Below the pieces are notes generated by a model. That model searched no databases and was not told the origin of the DNA. It saw nothing but the letters and a program-made list of their open reading frames with translations. This document shows, piece by piece, positions 10,744 through 22,140 of a DNA stretch of 64,000 bases. The first letter of the stretch is position 1, and each line of letters begins with the position of its first letter. The stretch comes from Brachypodium distachyon (taxonomy: Eukaryota; Streptophyta; Magnoliopsida; Poales; Poaceae), in contig NC_016132.3 of assembly GCF_000005505.3 (NCBI RefSeq), forward strand, positions 51,164,914-51,228,913, read 5' to 3'. A program made the translations under genes and the position numbers.

Positions 10744-13700
10744 ATGGCAATGGCAGAGGTGGCGCTGGCTGGCTTACGATTGGCGGTATCGCCGATCCTG
10801 AAGAAGCTCCTCGCTGATGCTTCAACGTACCTTGGGGTGGACATGGCTAGTGAGCTCCGTGAACTGGAGAGCACCATCATGCCGCAGTTCGAGTTGATGA
10901 TTGAAGCAGCTGACAAGGGCAACCACAGGGCCAAACTGGACAAATGGCTCCAGGAGCTGAAACAAGCCTTGTACAACGCCGAAGATCTTCTGGACGAGCA
11001 TGAGTACAATCTCCTCGAGCGCAAAGCAAAGAGCGGGACGGATTCCTCGCCATCGCTGGCCTCTTCCAGCAGCACTATTTTGAAGCCTGTGCGTGCTGCG
11101 TCGAACATGTTCTCCAATCTGAGCTCGAAGAACCGAAAGCTACTTCGCCAGCTAAAAGAACTGAAGTCCATTCTGGCGAAAGCCAAGGAGTTCCGTCAAC
11201 TTCTTTGCTTACCAGCTGGTGGTAACAGTGCAGAGGGCCCCGTTGTACAAACAGCCGTTATTCCTCAGACCACGTCATTACCACCTCTGAAAGTAATAGG
11301 TCGTGACAAGGACCGCGATGATATAATAAACCTTCTTACCAAGCCGGTTGGTGTTGAGGCTAATTCAGCCGCATATTCAGGTTTGGCCGTTGTTGGAGCA
11401 GGAGGCATGGGAAAATCCACCTTAGCACAGTATGTTTACAATGACAAGAGGGTGCAAGAATATTTTGATGTCAGGATGTGGGTGTGCATCTCACGCAGAC
11501 TTGATGTCCATCGTCATACAGGGGAAATTATTGAATCCGCAACTAGGATGGAGTGCCCACGTGTTAATAATCTGGATACTCTCCAGTGCCAATTAAGGGA
11601 CATACTGCAAAAATCAGAACAATTCTTGCTTGTGCTGGATGATGTTTGGTTTGATGATTCGAACAGTCAGGTGGAATGGGACCAACTGTTAGCTCCTCTA
11701 GTTTCTCAGCACATGGGAAGTAAGGTTCTGGTAACTTCTCGACGGGATACATTTCCTGCTGCTCTTTGCTGTGAAAAGGTGTTCCGTTTGGAAATCATGG
11801 AAGATACTCAGTTCTTGGCACTCTTCAAACAACATGCCTTCTCTGGAGCAGAAAACAGAAACCCACAGTTGCTTGAAAGGCTAGAAACGATTGCAGAGAA
11901 AATAGCTAAAAGGCTTGGACGATCTCCTTTGGCTGCAAAAGTTGTGGGTTCCCAGTTGAAAGGGAAAATGAATATCTCTGCCTGGAAAGATGCTCTAACT
12001 TTAAAGATTGACAACTTAAGCGAGCCCAGGACAGCCCTTTTATGGAGTTATCAGAAGTTAGATCCACGTCTGCAGAGGTGCTTTGTATATTGCAGCTTGT
12101 TTCCAAAAGGGCACAAATATAACATTAATGAGTTGGTTCACCTGCTGATAGAAGAGGGACTTGTTGATCCATGCAACCAGAGCAGAAGGATGGTAGATAT
12201 CGGAAGGGATTACCTCAATGAGATGGTTTCTGCATCTTTCTTCCAACCAGTTTCCGAAAGATTTATGGACACATGCTACATTATGCATGATCTTCTGCAT
12301 GATTTGGCAGAGTTGCTCTCTAAAGAAGACTGCTTCAGATTAGAAGATGATAAGTTGACAGAAATACCATGCACCATCCGGCATCTATCTGTTCGTGTTG
12401 AGAGTATGAAAAGGCATAAGCACAATATCTGCAAGCTACATCATTTACGCACTGTTATCTGTATCGACCCACTTACAGATGATGTAAGTGATATTTTCCA
12501 TCAGGTGCTGCAAAACTTGAAGAAGTTACGTGTACTCTGTTTATGCTTTTACAATAGTAGCAAGCTGCCTGAATCTGTTGGTGAGCTAAAGCACCTTCGG
12601 TATTTGAACCTCATTAAAACTTCCATCACCGAGTTGCCTGGATCATTATGTGCTCTTTACCACTTACAGTTGCTTCAGTTAAACCATAAAGTTAAGAGTT
12701 TTCCTGACAAACTCTGCAATTTAAGCAAGCTACGACATCTTGAAGGGTATCATGATTTGACATATAAGTTGTTTGAAAAGGCTCTGCCTCAAATTCCTTA
12801 TATAGGCAAGCTAACTTTGCTACAACATGTTAAAGAATTTTGTGTGCAAAAGCAGAAGGGATGTGAGCTGCGACAGCTGAGGGACATGAAAGAGCTTAGT
12901 GGTAGTTTAAGAGTCAGAAACCTTGAGAACGTCACTGGAAAGGATGAAGCCTTAGAGTCGAAGCTATATGAGAAAAGTCACCTTCGAAGCTTGCGCCTTG
13001 TGTGGGTCTGCAATAGTGTCATTAATACAGAGGATCATTTACAGTTGGAGGTTCTAGAAGGTTTGATGCCACCGCCTCAACTTAGGGGCCTCAAAATCAA
13101 GGGCTACAGGTCTGCCACGTATCCAAGTTGGTTGCTTGAGGGTTCATATTTTGAGAATTTGGAATCTTTTAAGCTTGTTAATTGCAGTTCGTTAGAAGGC
13201 TTACCACTGAATACTGAGCTCTTCAGGCATTGCCGTGAACTGCAGCTCAGGAATGTCTCAACTCTGAAAACATTATCTTGTCTTCCGGCAGCTCTTACAT
13301 GCTTATCCATTGGCAGTTGTCCACTGCTTGTGTTTATTACCAATGATGAGGATGAGGTGGAACAGCATGATCAGAGGGAGAACATCATGAGGAAAGACCA
13401 GTTGGCATCACAACTTGCTTTGATAGGGGAGGTGTATTCCGGATCAAAGATTAAAGTAGTATTATCGTCAGAATATTCATCTCTGAAGAAGTTGATTACA
13501 TTGATGGATGCTGATATGTCACATCTTGAAGCCATTGCAAGTGCTGTAGATAGAGAGAAGGACGAGGTAACGCTGAAAGAGGATATCATCAAGGCATGGA
13601 TATGTTGCCATGAGATGAGGATAAGATTCATTTATGGAAGGAGCACCGGGGTGCCTCTGGTTCCACCATCAGGACTTCGTCAACTTAGTCTTTCTTCATG

Positions 13701-14616
13701 TAGTATTACAGATGGGGCATTAGCTGTTTGCCTTGATGGTCTCACTTCACTGATACATTTGTCCTTAGTGGAGATCATGACATTGACGACACTTCCATCG
13801 CAAGAGGTCTTCCATCATTTGACAAAGCTCGACTTCTTGTTCATAAAAAGTTGCTGGTGTTTCACGTCATTAGGGGGCTTACGAGCTGCTACCTCTCTTT
13901 CGGAGATTAGATTGATTTTGTGCCCTTCTTTAGACTTGGCACGTGGAGCAAATTTAAAGCCATCATCTCTTAAAGCGCTCTGTATACATGGGTGCATGGT
14001 TGCAGATAATTTCTTCAGCAGTGACTTGCCGCACCTGATAGAACTTTCTATGTTTGGGTGCAGAAGCTCTGCATCCTTGTCGATTGGTCATCTGACCTCC
14101 CTTGAATCATTATCAGTTGGAAGTTTCCCGGATCTGTGCTTTCTTGAAGGACTCTCTTCCCTGCAACTTCACCACGTACATTTGACAAATGTCCCGAAGC
14201 TCAGCACGGAGTGTATTTCACTGTTTCGGGTTCAGAAATCACTCTATGTTAGCTGTCCCGTGGTGCTGAACCACATGCTCTGGGCTGAAGGTTTTACAGT
14301 TCCGCCATTTCTCTCTCTTGAAGGATGCAATGATCCATCCGTTTCACTTGAAGAATCTGAAATTTTCACATCTGTCAAGTGCCTGAGACTATGCAAGTGT
14401 GAAATGATGTCCCTGCCAGGAAATCTTATGTGCTTCTCCAGTCTGACAAAACTCGATATCTATGACTGCCCCAACATATCATCTTTACCAGATCTTCCAT
14501 CCTCCCTCCAACACATCTGTGTTTGGAATTGTGAACGCTTGAAGGAGAGCTGCCGAGCACCTGATGGAGAAAGCTGGTCAAAGATTGCACATATCCGCTG
14601 GAAGCAATTCAGATGA
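10744..14616 (+). CDS. CC-NB-ARC-LRR disease-resistance-type protein (NLR)
   Basis: Intronless gene for 1,290 residues, a coiled-coil intracellular immune receptor. The Rx-like N-terminal domain (about 1-150) has an EDVID-like motif in [24 protein letters not shown]-loop GAGGMGKST at 218-226, kinase-2 LLVLDDVW at 295-302, [14 protein letters not shown] near 325, a GLPLA-position motif changed to GRSPLA near 392, RNBS-D around [12 protein letters not shown], and MHD at 514-516. Leucine-rich repeats run from about 560 to the end, interrupted near 860-985 by an acidic and helical stretch without clear repeats. All nucleotide-binding motifs are present and the frame is open, so the gene looks functional. 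ATGs at 10744 and 10750 are both possible starts. No integrated decoy domain is recognised. Family assignment is secure; the recognised pathogen cannot be inferred. Confidence 0.95.
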   Translation: MAMAEVALAGLRLAVSPILKKLLADASTYLGVDMASELRELESTIMPQFELMIEAADKGNHRAKLDKWLQELKQALYNAEDLLDEHEYNLLERKAKSGTDSSPSLASSSSTILKPVRAASNMFSNLSSKNRKLLRQLKELKSILAKAKEFRQLLCLPAGGNSAEGPVVQTAVIPQTTSLPPLKVIGRDKDRDDIINLLTKPVGVEANSAAYSGLAVVGAGGMGKSTLAQYVYNDKRVQEYFDVRMWVCISRRLDVHRHTGEIIESATRMECPRVNNLDTLQCQLRDILQKSEQFLLVLDDVWFDDSNSQVEWDQLLAPLVSQHMGSKVLVTSRRDTFPAALCCEKVFRLEIMEDTQFLALFKQHAFSGAENRNPQLLERLETIAEKIAKRLGRSPLAAKVVGSQLKGKMNISAWKDALTLKIDNLSEPRTALLWSYQKLDPRLQRCFVYCSLFPKGHKYNINELVHLLIEEGLVDPCNQSRRMVDIGRDYLNEMVSASFFQPVSERFMDTCYIMHDLLHDLAELLSKEDCFRLEDDKLTEIPCTIRHLSVRVESMKRHKHNICKLHHLRTVICIDPLTDDVSDIFHQVLQNLKKLRVLCLCFYNSSKLPESVGELKHLRYLNLIKTSITELPGSLCALYHLQLLQLNHKVKSFPDKLCNLSKLRHLEGYHDLTYKLFEKALPQIPYIGKLTLLQHVKEFCVQKQKGCELRQLRDMKELSGSLRVRNLENVTGKDEALESKLYEKSHLRSLRLVWVCNSVINTEDHLQLEVLEGLMPPPQLRGLKIKGYRSATYPSWLLEGSYFENLESFKLVNCSSLEGLPLNTELFRHCRELQLRNVSTLKTLSCLPAALTCLSIGSCPLLVFITNDEDEVEQHDQRENIMRKDQLASQLALIGEVYSGSKIKVVLSSEYSSLKKLITLMDADMSHLEAIASAVDREKDEVTLKEDIIKAWICCHEMRIRFIYGRSTGVPLVPPSGLRQLSLSSCSITDGALAVCLDGLTSLIHLSLVEIMTLTTLPSQEVFHHLTKLDFLFIKSCWCFTSLGGLRAATSLSEIRLILCPSLDLARGANLKPSSLKALCIHGCMVADNFFSSDLPHLIELSMFGCRSSASLSIGHLTSLESLSVGSFPDLCFLEGLSSLQLHHVHLTNVPKLSTECISLFRVQKSLYVSCPVVLNHMLWAEGFTVPPFLSLEGCNDPSVSLEESEIFTSVKCLRLCKCEMMSLPGNLMCFSSLTKLDIYDCPNISSLPDLPSSLQHICVWNCERLKESCRAPDGESWSKIAHIRWKQFR

Positions 14617-16074
14617 ACTGTGATTCAGATTCACAACTACAAAGAAATGGAAAGGTAAAGGTTCCACCAATGCCTTTGCTAGTTTAAATCATTTCTTGAT
14701 CTTTCAAATACTTCATACATTTCAAAATTTCATTCATTTATTCCAAACAGCAGACCCGAGATCTGTCCCGGTGTCCCCTCCAGCGACCTCGTCTACACTT
14801 CCTGTCAAGAGTTGAAGTGCCTCAAGCTCACTTGCACTTTAACTTTCTCCCTGCTGTCAGTGGTGCCGAACCCTCAGTTCCCTTTTTCGTCCACTCCTCC
14901 ACTCTCAATGTCTCTACGCCTCGACCACCTGTACTGATACGTCTGTCTAAATTTGAATCTTGTTCTATATAGTTTTCTTTATTTTGTCTTGGAGTGTTAC
15001 TTTTGATTGGCGCTGGTTGCAACAGTTTATGTTGTGTGTTTGAGATGCTATCACCTGTACCTCACCTGAATGCAGTTAGTTTTGGATAAAGGTAATTGGA
15101 GTTGGAAGCCTCTCTGTCCTTCAGAGTAGAATAAGGCTGTGAGTTGAGTACACTCACTTTCATGTCTTGATCTTGAGTACTTGGATTTCACGGTTGGTGT
15201 AATGTGTTATATGATTCTTTATTTTTGTGGTTTGCATGATACTACATCCTTCTTTGAATATTGGTGATTTGTGTTGGCAAGTACATCTTTTTGTTACGTA
15301 ACTATTGTCTTCTCTCTTGAACATCATAGACCTGGGATGTGCATGAAGGCATGAGCTGAATTTTCTGTCAGTACTATGATATGGCTGGTACCCTTCCGGT
15401 CAGTAGTTTCTTCAGCAGTGTAGCGTACTGGTGTATTGCGAGATTAAGTAACTTGGTTGACGTAACAATAAGGACTGTTTAACCTGACTATCTAGGAAAT
15501 GAGGAAAGAGGGCTACAATGCTTAAGAGCAAACATACATTTGTGATTGAACATATTTAAGATGAATTATTATGAGCATTTAACTTCATGGCCTAGATACT
15601 GTGCCAGGTCAACAGGGGCTTACGAGATGTTACCCTTTTTTTGTCACGAACACTACGATATGATACCTTGTTATCATTATTCTTCTTTATCCGGATGAGT
15701 TGACTTGTGTTAGTAGTTCATACATTTTTTATGAAAAACTAATCCTTTGATAATCCTTCACTAATGATGCCACAGTGACAGTCCATGTGCATCTGAGGAT
15801 GCAGAGGACGAGGGACTTGCCGGTTTCCCGGTGGTCCGATGTGAAGTAACTCCAAGTCACTTGCTGTGCCTCAGGATGTCCACCGCTCACCATCCAGCTC
15901 CGAGGCAGCTCAGGTGGTCAGCGAGGTATGCTAGCTGCCCACAAGGGTTTGTCGTCACATTTTGATGCCTCACCTTGTGAAAATTAATATATACACTGTC
16001 GGAATGCAGTCGCGCAACACATGATTTGAATGTCATGCCATCTTGAACAATACAGTAATAAATGGATGTTTAAT
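14617..16074. other. NLR 3' flank, no further gene seen
   Basis: Contains the NLR 3' untranslated region, end point unknown. GC-richer islands at 14750-14930 and 15770-15950 lack open frames and could be spliced 3' untranslated exons or old gene fragments. Confidence 0.4.
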
Positions 16075-16262
16075 TGTGCACATGAAAAACACATGAATCA
16101 TACCAAGAGGTTGAGTGGATGGAATTTTTTTCCTATGAAATCTAGTGCAAATGATTCCAATGGAAAAAATACTATGAATCAAATGAGCCACATAGGAAAA
16201 AAAATAAGGATTAAAGTCCTCTAGAATTCCTTTGCAAATCCTTTGAATCAAAGAGCCCCTAA
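16075..16262. mobile_element. MITE-like sequence
   Basis: The right end 'cctttgaatcaaagagcccc' and the interior runs of 'cctatgaaa/cataggaaaa' and 'ggattaaagtcctctag' resemble abundant grass MITEs with ends related to GGGGCTCTTTGATTC. The left boundary is not clear. Confidence 0.4.
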
Positions 16263-16676
16263 GGTTTTGCCAGTCATATCCTCCGTTTCATATATTAGAG
16301 CAACATGACTACCCTGTAGCCTGAAGGCATTGCTAGCGGTTACCAAACCTCACACCACCAGCCACCAGGCCCCACCTTCTCATCAAGCTGCAGTGTCATG
16401 TGAAGAGCTCGACAAGATTGGAGGTCGCAGCACGATCAAGTGAAAGCGCAGGGGTCGACAGCAGCTTGGATTGGCTCAGACGAAACAAGACAAGTTGCTT
16501 TGATGTGGCACCTTTCATGATCTCCTCATGGCAAAGAGGCGTGATGCAGCTATGCGTGCCGCCTTCTCTTTCAACAATCTAGTTTTGAGTATAATAGGGT
16601 ACTTTGAAATTGTGTACAAGGAACAATACACTCGAGACAGATGGACAGTCACTGGAGGAGGAGGGCGAAGGAAGTG

Positions 16677-19459
16677 TCATTTGGGAGAAAAAATAGTGGC
16701 CAAGGCCTGGTGCACTGTCAGCTGAATAGAAGGACCATAGGTCATCAAATCTTCATGCTGGTCTTTGCCGTACGTTCCTTCTCCTCTTGCAATCACCTCA
16801 CCATCCACGTCAATGACACCGCCCCTTCTCGGATTTTCAACAAGCTGGCCTGGCGATAACCGAAAAGATTTCACCTGCAAAGTCAAATAAAGACGTTCTT
16901 GATACTTCTGTTGAAGAAGGTACAGGATTTTGTTGAATCATTGCAAGTTGATCGGGTTGCACACATAATCAGTTGAGGTGCCTTTGTTGATTGAGAACAA
17001 AAAATCAAACCTTGAGATATGTAACATATGTCGATTTCACATAGCTCCCATCGCTCATCTTTAGCAGTAGAGCTAGAAGATCAGGCTTTGGACAGTCTCG
17101 GATTATAACTACATCCATATAGCCATCTGAGAACTGTATCACACCCACATCATGGATCCGACACGAGGCAAGTAAACTATATCAATTGTTAACAGAAATC
17201 TCTTGCAGAAGTAAATTATATCAATAAATAGTTCACAGAAAACTCTTGCAGAAGAAAATGGAGCTGAATACAATTACCTTGGCCTCAGGAGCTGCCATGG
17301 CACTCTCAGCAGCCCATGGCACGTTGTTTATCCAAACTGCCACAAACGGGCCATCAAAGAATCTCCAGTCCGAGCGTTCTAACTCAGCTGAAGGACCTTG
17401 AGAAAACCCAGGGCCAGGGCCAGGGGATTCCCTATTCTGCTCTATACGTTCCACAATGTTATCCACTTGTGTCACGGGCTCTCCATACGCCTCGTAGCCT
17501 GGGGCAGGCACGAAATGGATGCTTCCGCAATATCGGCGCAAGTTCATTATTCGAACTAGAGCCTGAAATAAGACAAGAAGAACTTGTTGTGTGATCTGAG
17601 ACATCAGTTCCCAGAGATTTCAAAGGAATAGATGTTACTGAAGAAAAGAATGCACACGTAGAAGTCGAAGCGTGCGCTTCCCATCCACCTGTATTTCTCG
17701 GATTCGATATCTATATCTGCCACCAAACCTGTAAAATTTCTAAATGACTGTCAGGTCACGAGAACCGGATAAGTTATGTTGTAATATGATTTTGTTGATT
17801 ATTACATGTTTGTTTCATACCCCAGGTCATTGACAACACGCTGAAAATTCTCTCCTGCCCTTGCACAATGGCGCAGACATCCAAGGACTGCTTGTGACCT
17901 GTGCAATAAGAGAAGGTGGTATTTCCATTAGCTTGTCCATTAGAAACTGGCACGGAACTTACATTTCTGTGCCTGAAAGTATAGGACGACCTCTGATGAT
18001 GGCAAATACGGCGTCTGAAACTGAGTACGTCTCACCGGCAGCATGTAGAAGTGATTTGGCCATGCCATTTCCTGTACCTACATTAAGTGGCAAGCCCCAA
18101 CCCCGTTAAGAGCTTTCAGATTTTTTTCTGTGCTAATGTCTTACCTACCTAAAGTGAATTGTTTGTACCAGCTGGAACTATTCCAATCGGCATTTTTACT
18201 GCTTCCTTCCAGTCTGTTCGTTGTAGAATTCCGTTCACTACCTATGCCAGAAATGACAACATGAAAAACAAGTTGGAATCTGCAAATGTCCACATGGTTC
18301 TACGTTTTCTTGCCGAAGCTAAATCTGCATCACAGATCCAGAGTCCCCTAGTTGTAACTATCTGGATGACTCTCTCTAAGATGATTCTGTAAGATGCATT
18401 ATCAGTAAAGGCAACTTATAATGGCATAAGCCAACGAGACTACCAAATTGTAAGTCAACGCTACACATTCAAATTCAAGCCTTGCCATGCCAACCGTGCA
18501 AGCACGTGCACGTTGCACAACAGAGTATCGTTACCAACCTCCACAAGGACACCATCGCCACTAACGCAGACGATCCCATCGTATCTTCCAAGGTCGAGGG
18601 AAGACGCGACCTCCCGGGCGTGCCCCCGGTGCTTGGTCTCTGAAGTCAATTCGCAACATAAACCGGATCAAATTTAACTGCAAAAACGTAGGGAAGAAAA
18701 TTAAACGCTCCAAACAATCGAGACACAAACAATGTTCGTTTGAACCTTGCGTCGTGATTTGGACCCCGGCAGCTTCGAACAGGGGCTTGATTTCCGCGGC
18801 GTAGATCTTGTTTGCCCGCTTTTTGCCGCCGAAGGGGTTGACGAAGACGAACAACCTCTTCGGCCGGCCTACATCATAATACATCCATCACAAAACATGG
18901 AAAAACGATGACGCTAATATCTGATCAGTTAATCAGATTGACCATGTTAACGAAACAGAGGCTAAAAGCAGGGGAATAGACGAATAGTCCCCATCTGGGC
19001 TGAAGCAGCAGCTAGCAGCCTACATCAGACTCTGTTTTGTCTTATCGCGTAGCGACCAGCAAAGACGGCGGAGGCACCAAAGGCAGACGTAGCACGGTAC
19101 GTACCGAACGAGTCCAAGCAGCCTCGTAGCGTGTCGCCCCAGGCCGCGGCCGCGCCCTCGCCGGCGGCCATCTCGAACACGTAGTCCTTCCTGCGCCTTA
19201 TCTCCCTTCTCCTCTTACCGACCGCGGCACACGACGCCGCGGCGGCGTCCGCCACGAAGGCCCTGACGACGACCTCCTTCCCGTTCGCCTCGACCCCGAG
19301 CACGTCGGCCTCCAACGACAGGCTCCTCTCCGCCGTGACCCCTCCAGCGCAGCGCCAACGAAGCTCCGGGCCGCCTCCGCCGCCGGTTCCGGTGGAGAGC
19401 GTCGCCTCGGCCGGCGCGCCGTTCACGCGGACCTTCTCGTATGCGTGGCGGTCTTCCAT
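16677..19459 (-). CDS. SPHK1: Sphingosine / long-chain-base kinase
   Basis: Ten coding exons: 19459-19105, 18868-18746, 18639-18535, 18237-18169, 18077-17991, 17898-17821, 17728-17658, 17562-17278, 17133-17011, 16874-16677. They give 497 residues, close to Arabidopsis SPHK1 (485). The enzyme phosphorylates sphingoid bases with ATP to make long-chain-base phosphates, signals in stomatal and cell-death control. The diacylglycerol-kinase-like catalytic fold starts at RPKRLFVFVNPFGGKK (about 119-134). VSGDGVLVEV (GDG at 187-189) and PAGTGNG (216-222) form the nucleotide-binding site. The substrate-side motif LVADIDIESEKYRWMG and the C-terminal DVDGEVI are present. Exon 1 encodes the plant-specific N-terminal region, rich in Ala, Gly and Arg. 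All introns are GT-AG and frames join without loss. Transcribed away from the NDB gene. The symbol is by family resemblance; SPHK1 and SPHK2 cannot be told apart here. Confidence 0.93.
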
Positions 19460-19854
19460 GGTGGAGAGATGGAGAGGACTTGTTGTGTGGGGATGGGAGA
19501 GAACTCAAAAGAGGGAGTGGCGCGCGCGCAGCAGGGCAGAGGACGATGGAGCAGACGGCCGATGGATCATGGAACAGAGTTTCCAACTTGCCTCTGTTGG
19601 CCTACGACGGGCTCGAGTGCGCGTGGAGTTGCCGTACTCTTGAGTTTCTGGACGAGACAAGATGCGATCTGGGAGCGAAACGTGCGTCTACAGAGAGAGC
19701 CCGCATCAGATCGAAGTGACGAGTCAGAATACGCCGGTCTATATAACACATGGTCCGTAATCCACATTCATTTGGTACGTGACAAGTCAGGATACTCGGA
19801 CGACCAGCAGAACTCAACTCCTGGGGTTCGAAAACCGGTTGGAACAAAAACAGA
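19460..19854. promoter_or_regulatory. Upstream region of the sphingosine kinase gene
   Basis: Contains the kinase leader and probable promoter on the minus strand. No TATA box was assigned. Open frames on the plus strand here mirror GC-rich leader sequence and are not genes. Confidence 0.4.
19844..19850 (-). terminator. RNA polymerase III terminator of tRNA-Asp
   Basis: On the minus strand a T5 run follows the tRNA 3' end by a few bases (plus-strand AAAAA at about 19846-19850), the usual Pol III stop. Confidence 0.75.
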
Positions 19855-19926
19855 CGCCGTTGCCGGGGATCGAACCCGGGTCACCCGCGTGACAGGCGGG
19901 AATACTTACCACTATACTACAACGAC
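19855..19926 (-). tRNA. trnD-GUC: tRNA-Asp (anticodon GTC)
   Basis: A 72-nt cloverleaf on the minus strand. The acceptor stem pairs GTCGTTG with CAACGGC and has a G discriminator. The A box (TAGTATAGTGGTAAGT), anticodon loop CCTGTCACG and B box GGTTCGATCCC are intact. No intron and no encoded CCA, so it is a nuclear gene rather than an organelle-like copy. Sits between the divergent kinase and NDB genes. Confidence 0.97.
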
Positions 19927-20987
19927 TTTCTTGTTCACGCTGTCAAATTAGGTCTATAGAACACTTAACTTAACGACGAATGAATTTGGTGTACCACTCA
20001 AAACTCTGCGTAGAACATGATATCAAACGCCCACACCATGCATGACGACTGTCGCAAATATGTTTCAGGTCCAGCAACGGAAGAGTTCCATTGCTCGTCA
20101 AAAATATTACGCCTCCATGTCTGCACTAACGTTAGGCAGTGCATTCAGAACTTCATAACTGCCCACGTATCCATCGCTCCTTGGCAAATGAAACCATGGA
20201 ACGACCCTGAAGATTCTTGTTTCATAGCACTTGTTCTTTCTAATACAGGAAGGAAGGTAGTCAGAACATCTGCCTTTGATCGGAAAAGAAAACATGAATT
20301 AAGAGCATGAATGTATAGATCTCAAATGTTCCGTCTATGGGGCGGACGAACAAACCAGTGGTTCCTCAATTTCTAGCCATTTTGCCTTTCAAACTTACTT
20401 CAGATGAGTTGCCGTGCAATTCATTCTACAGAGCAGTATATTTAGTTTTTCTTAATGTAACAAACATTTTTATGTACATTTTGATGAGACCTGATTTTTG
20501 GAATGCTTGGAGAAGATATGTCATCGTCGATGTCAATTGTAGATTAAGGTATAGTTTCTCGACCATTTGTCCACCTTGCTCTTTGGGTTGGCTCCTTTTG
20601 GGCCTTTATCTTGTCGAAGTGACCTCGCCGCTTCATCCACATCCTGAATAGGGGACACGAGGCTATGGCCACACAAAAAAAAAGTCACCATCTCGATCTC
20701 CTTCATCCTTCTCTCGAATAGGTTACATGGGGTTGTAACTGCACAAATCCGTCAGCGCCGACAGGAAGGTAGCCTTGAGCCAGAGTAGCGGCAACAAGGC
20801 CGAAGTGAACACAACAACGGACACCCCCTTACTCTACACCTTGAGGAGAGCAAGTCTCACTACCCTTGCCGCCAAGTGAAGGAGCTCCAGAATGAGGAGG
20901 GACGAACAAGGCGACACGTCCTAGGGGGGCAGATGGTGTGTGTTTTATTTGGATCCCAAAAAGGCTGCTAGAGAGTAAAAAATAACA
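19927..20987. other. Intergenic, no gene seen
   Basis: Mixed sequence between the tRNA and the NDB promoter region. Open frames such as 20337-20651 show no family resemblance. The 20560-20920 part looks repeat-like but is not recognised. Confidence 0.4.
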
Positions 20988-21254
20988 CTCCCTCTGTTTT
21001 TATTTGTAAGGAGTATAAAACACAGCCCGAATATTAGCGCAAAATGCCGTGCAGCTCAGTTGAATTGATCCCAATCCTTTTCTTCGGCAAAAAAAAGAGA
21101 TGGTTTTGTTTGTAGTTGCGGTTTTTAATACGATATGCATCAGGAGCAAGCGAAAATACTCAGCACGGCTCAAGATGGGCAACCGAAATTGTGCGCCTTA
21201 TATTTCGCAAAAACAAGAGAAATCTCACACGCCATACAAAAAAAATGAAGGGAG
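20988..21254. mobile_element. Stowaway-like MITE, diverged
   Basis: The left end 'ctccctctgtttttatttgt' and right end 'aaaaaaaatgaagggag' (followed by TA) are imperfect inverted repeats about 267 bp apart. The left TA is not preserved. Confidence 0.5.
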
Positions 21255-21976
21255 TACTATTTTATTGCAATTTGTGATATGTGAATCATTTTCCGAAGTG
21301 CGATCATAGATGCAAAATTTAGAAGTCGCAAACAAACAACGCTTTTACTCATGCACCCCAAGAACATCAATTTTTTTAGAGGTCAAGAACTTATTTAAGG
21401 CAATACAGTGATTCTGCAATCGAAGGTTGCCTTAAAAGCAAAAACATCACATTCCCATGTTCCCAAGACCCAAAGCAAAGGCAATAGAAGAAGAAGAAAA
21501 AAACCCTACCCTCCCGCTGTACAGCTGGGCCGCCGCAAGCTACTCTCCCCCCGCCTCCCGTCTGACCACCGAAAATATCTCCCCGCTGCTCGCGCCGTGT
21601 GTACCCTCCGCTTTATTTCTTTCTTTCTTGTGTCGCAAGCCAAAGATCTCCGCCCGATGCCGGTCTCGCGAGCATCGCGCCGTCCACGTACGCGGCCCGA
21701 CTGCTCCACACCGTTGGATCGTAGGCGCGAGGGCGCTCCCCGGTGTCTGGGAACGTGCTAACCGCGACCGAACCAAAAGGAAAGCAAACGCACCGCTAGC
21801 TGTACCGCGGCCTTCTCGCCGATTCGCACCCTCGATATATCACATTTCTAAGCGCGTCCCCGGATCCTGTAGAGGGAGTGGCCTTCTCGTCCGCGTACAA
21901 CGGGAGTGCGAGATTCATGCATCTGTAGAGGGTCCAAACGCAAAAGAGCTGGGCACAAACCATTGGTTGGTTCTGC

Positions 21977-21984
21977 TATAATTA
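21977..21984 (+). promoter_or_regulatory. Candidate TATA box of the NDB gene
   Basis: TATAATTA lies 157 bp before the NDB start codon, with an ATTGG (inverted CCAAT) motif just upstream at about 21960. The sequence downstream turns into a GC- and CT-rich leader, consistent with transcription starting near 22010. Confidence 0.5.
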
Positions 21985-22140
21985 AGGCACCGGGAAGTCT
22001 AGGAGGCGCACGTCTCGCTCGCCCTCGTCCGCCGCCGCGTGTTCGTGAGCGAGCAAACCCCGCTCCCTCTCTTCCTCGTCTCCCTCCCTCGGCAATCCTC
22101 CCCCCATCGCCGCTCGTCTCGTCGTATCGACGCCGCGCGA

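Noticed and set aside
13876..15640. Short similarity between the NLR coding end ('gggggcttacgagctgct') and 3' flank ('ggggcttacgagatgtt')
   Set aside because: The match is about 18 bases and does not extend. It is too short to claim a duplicated exon.
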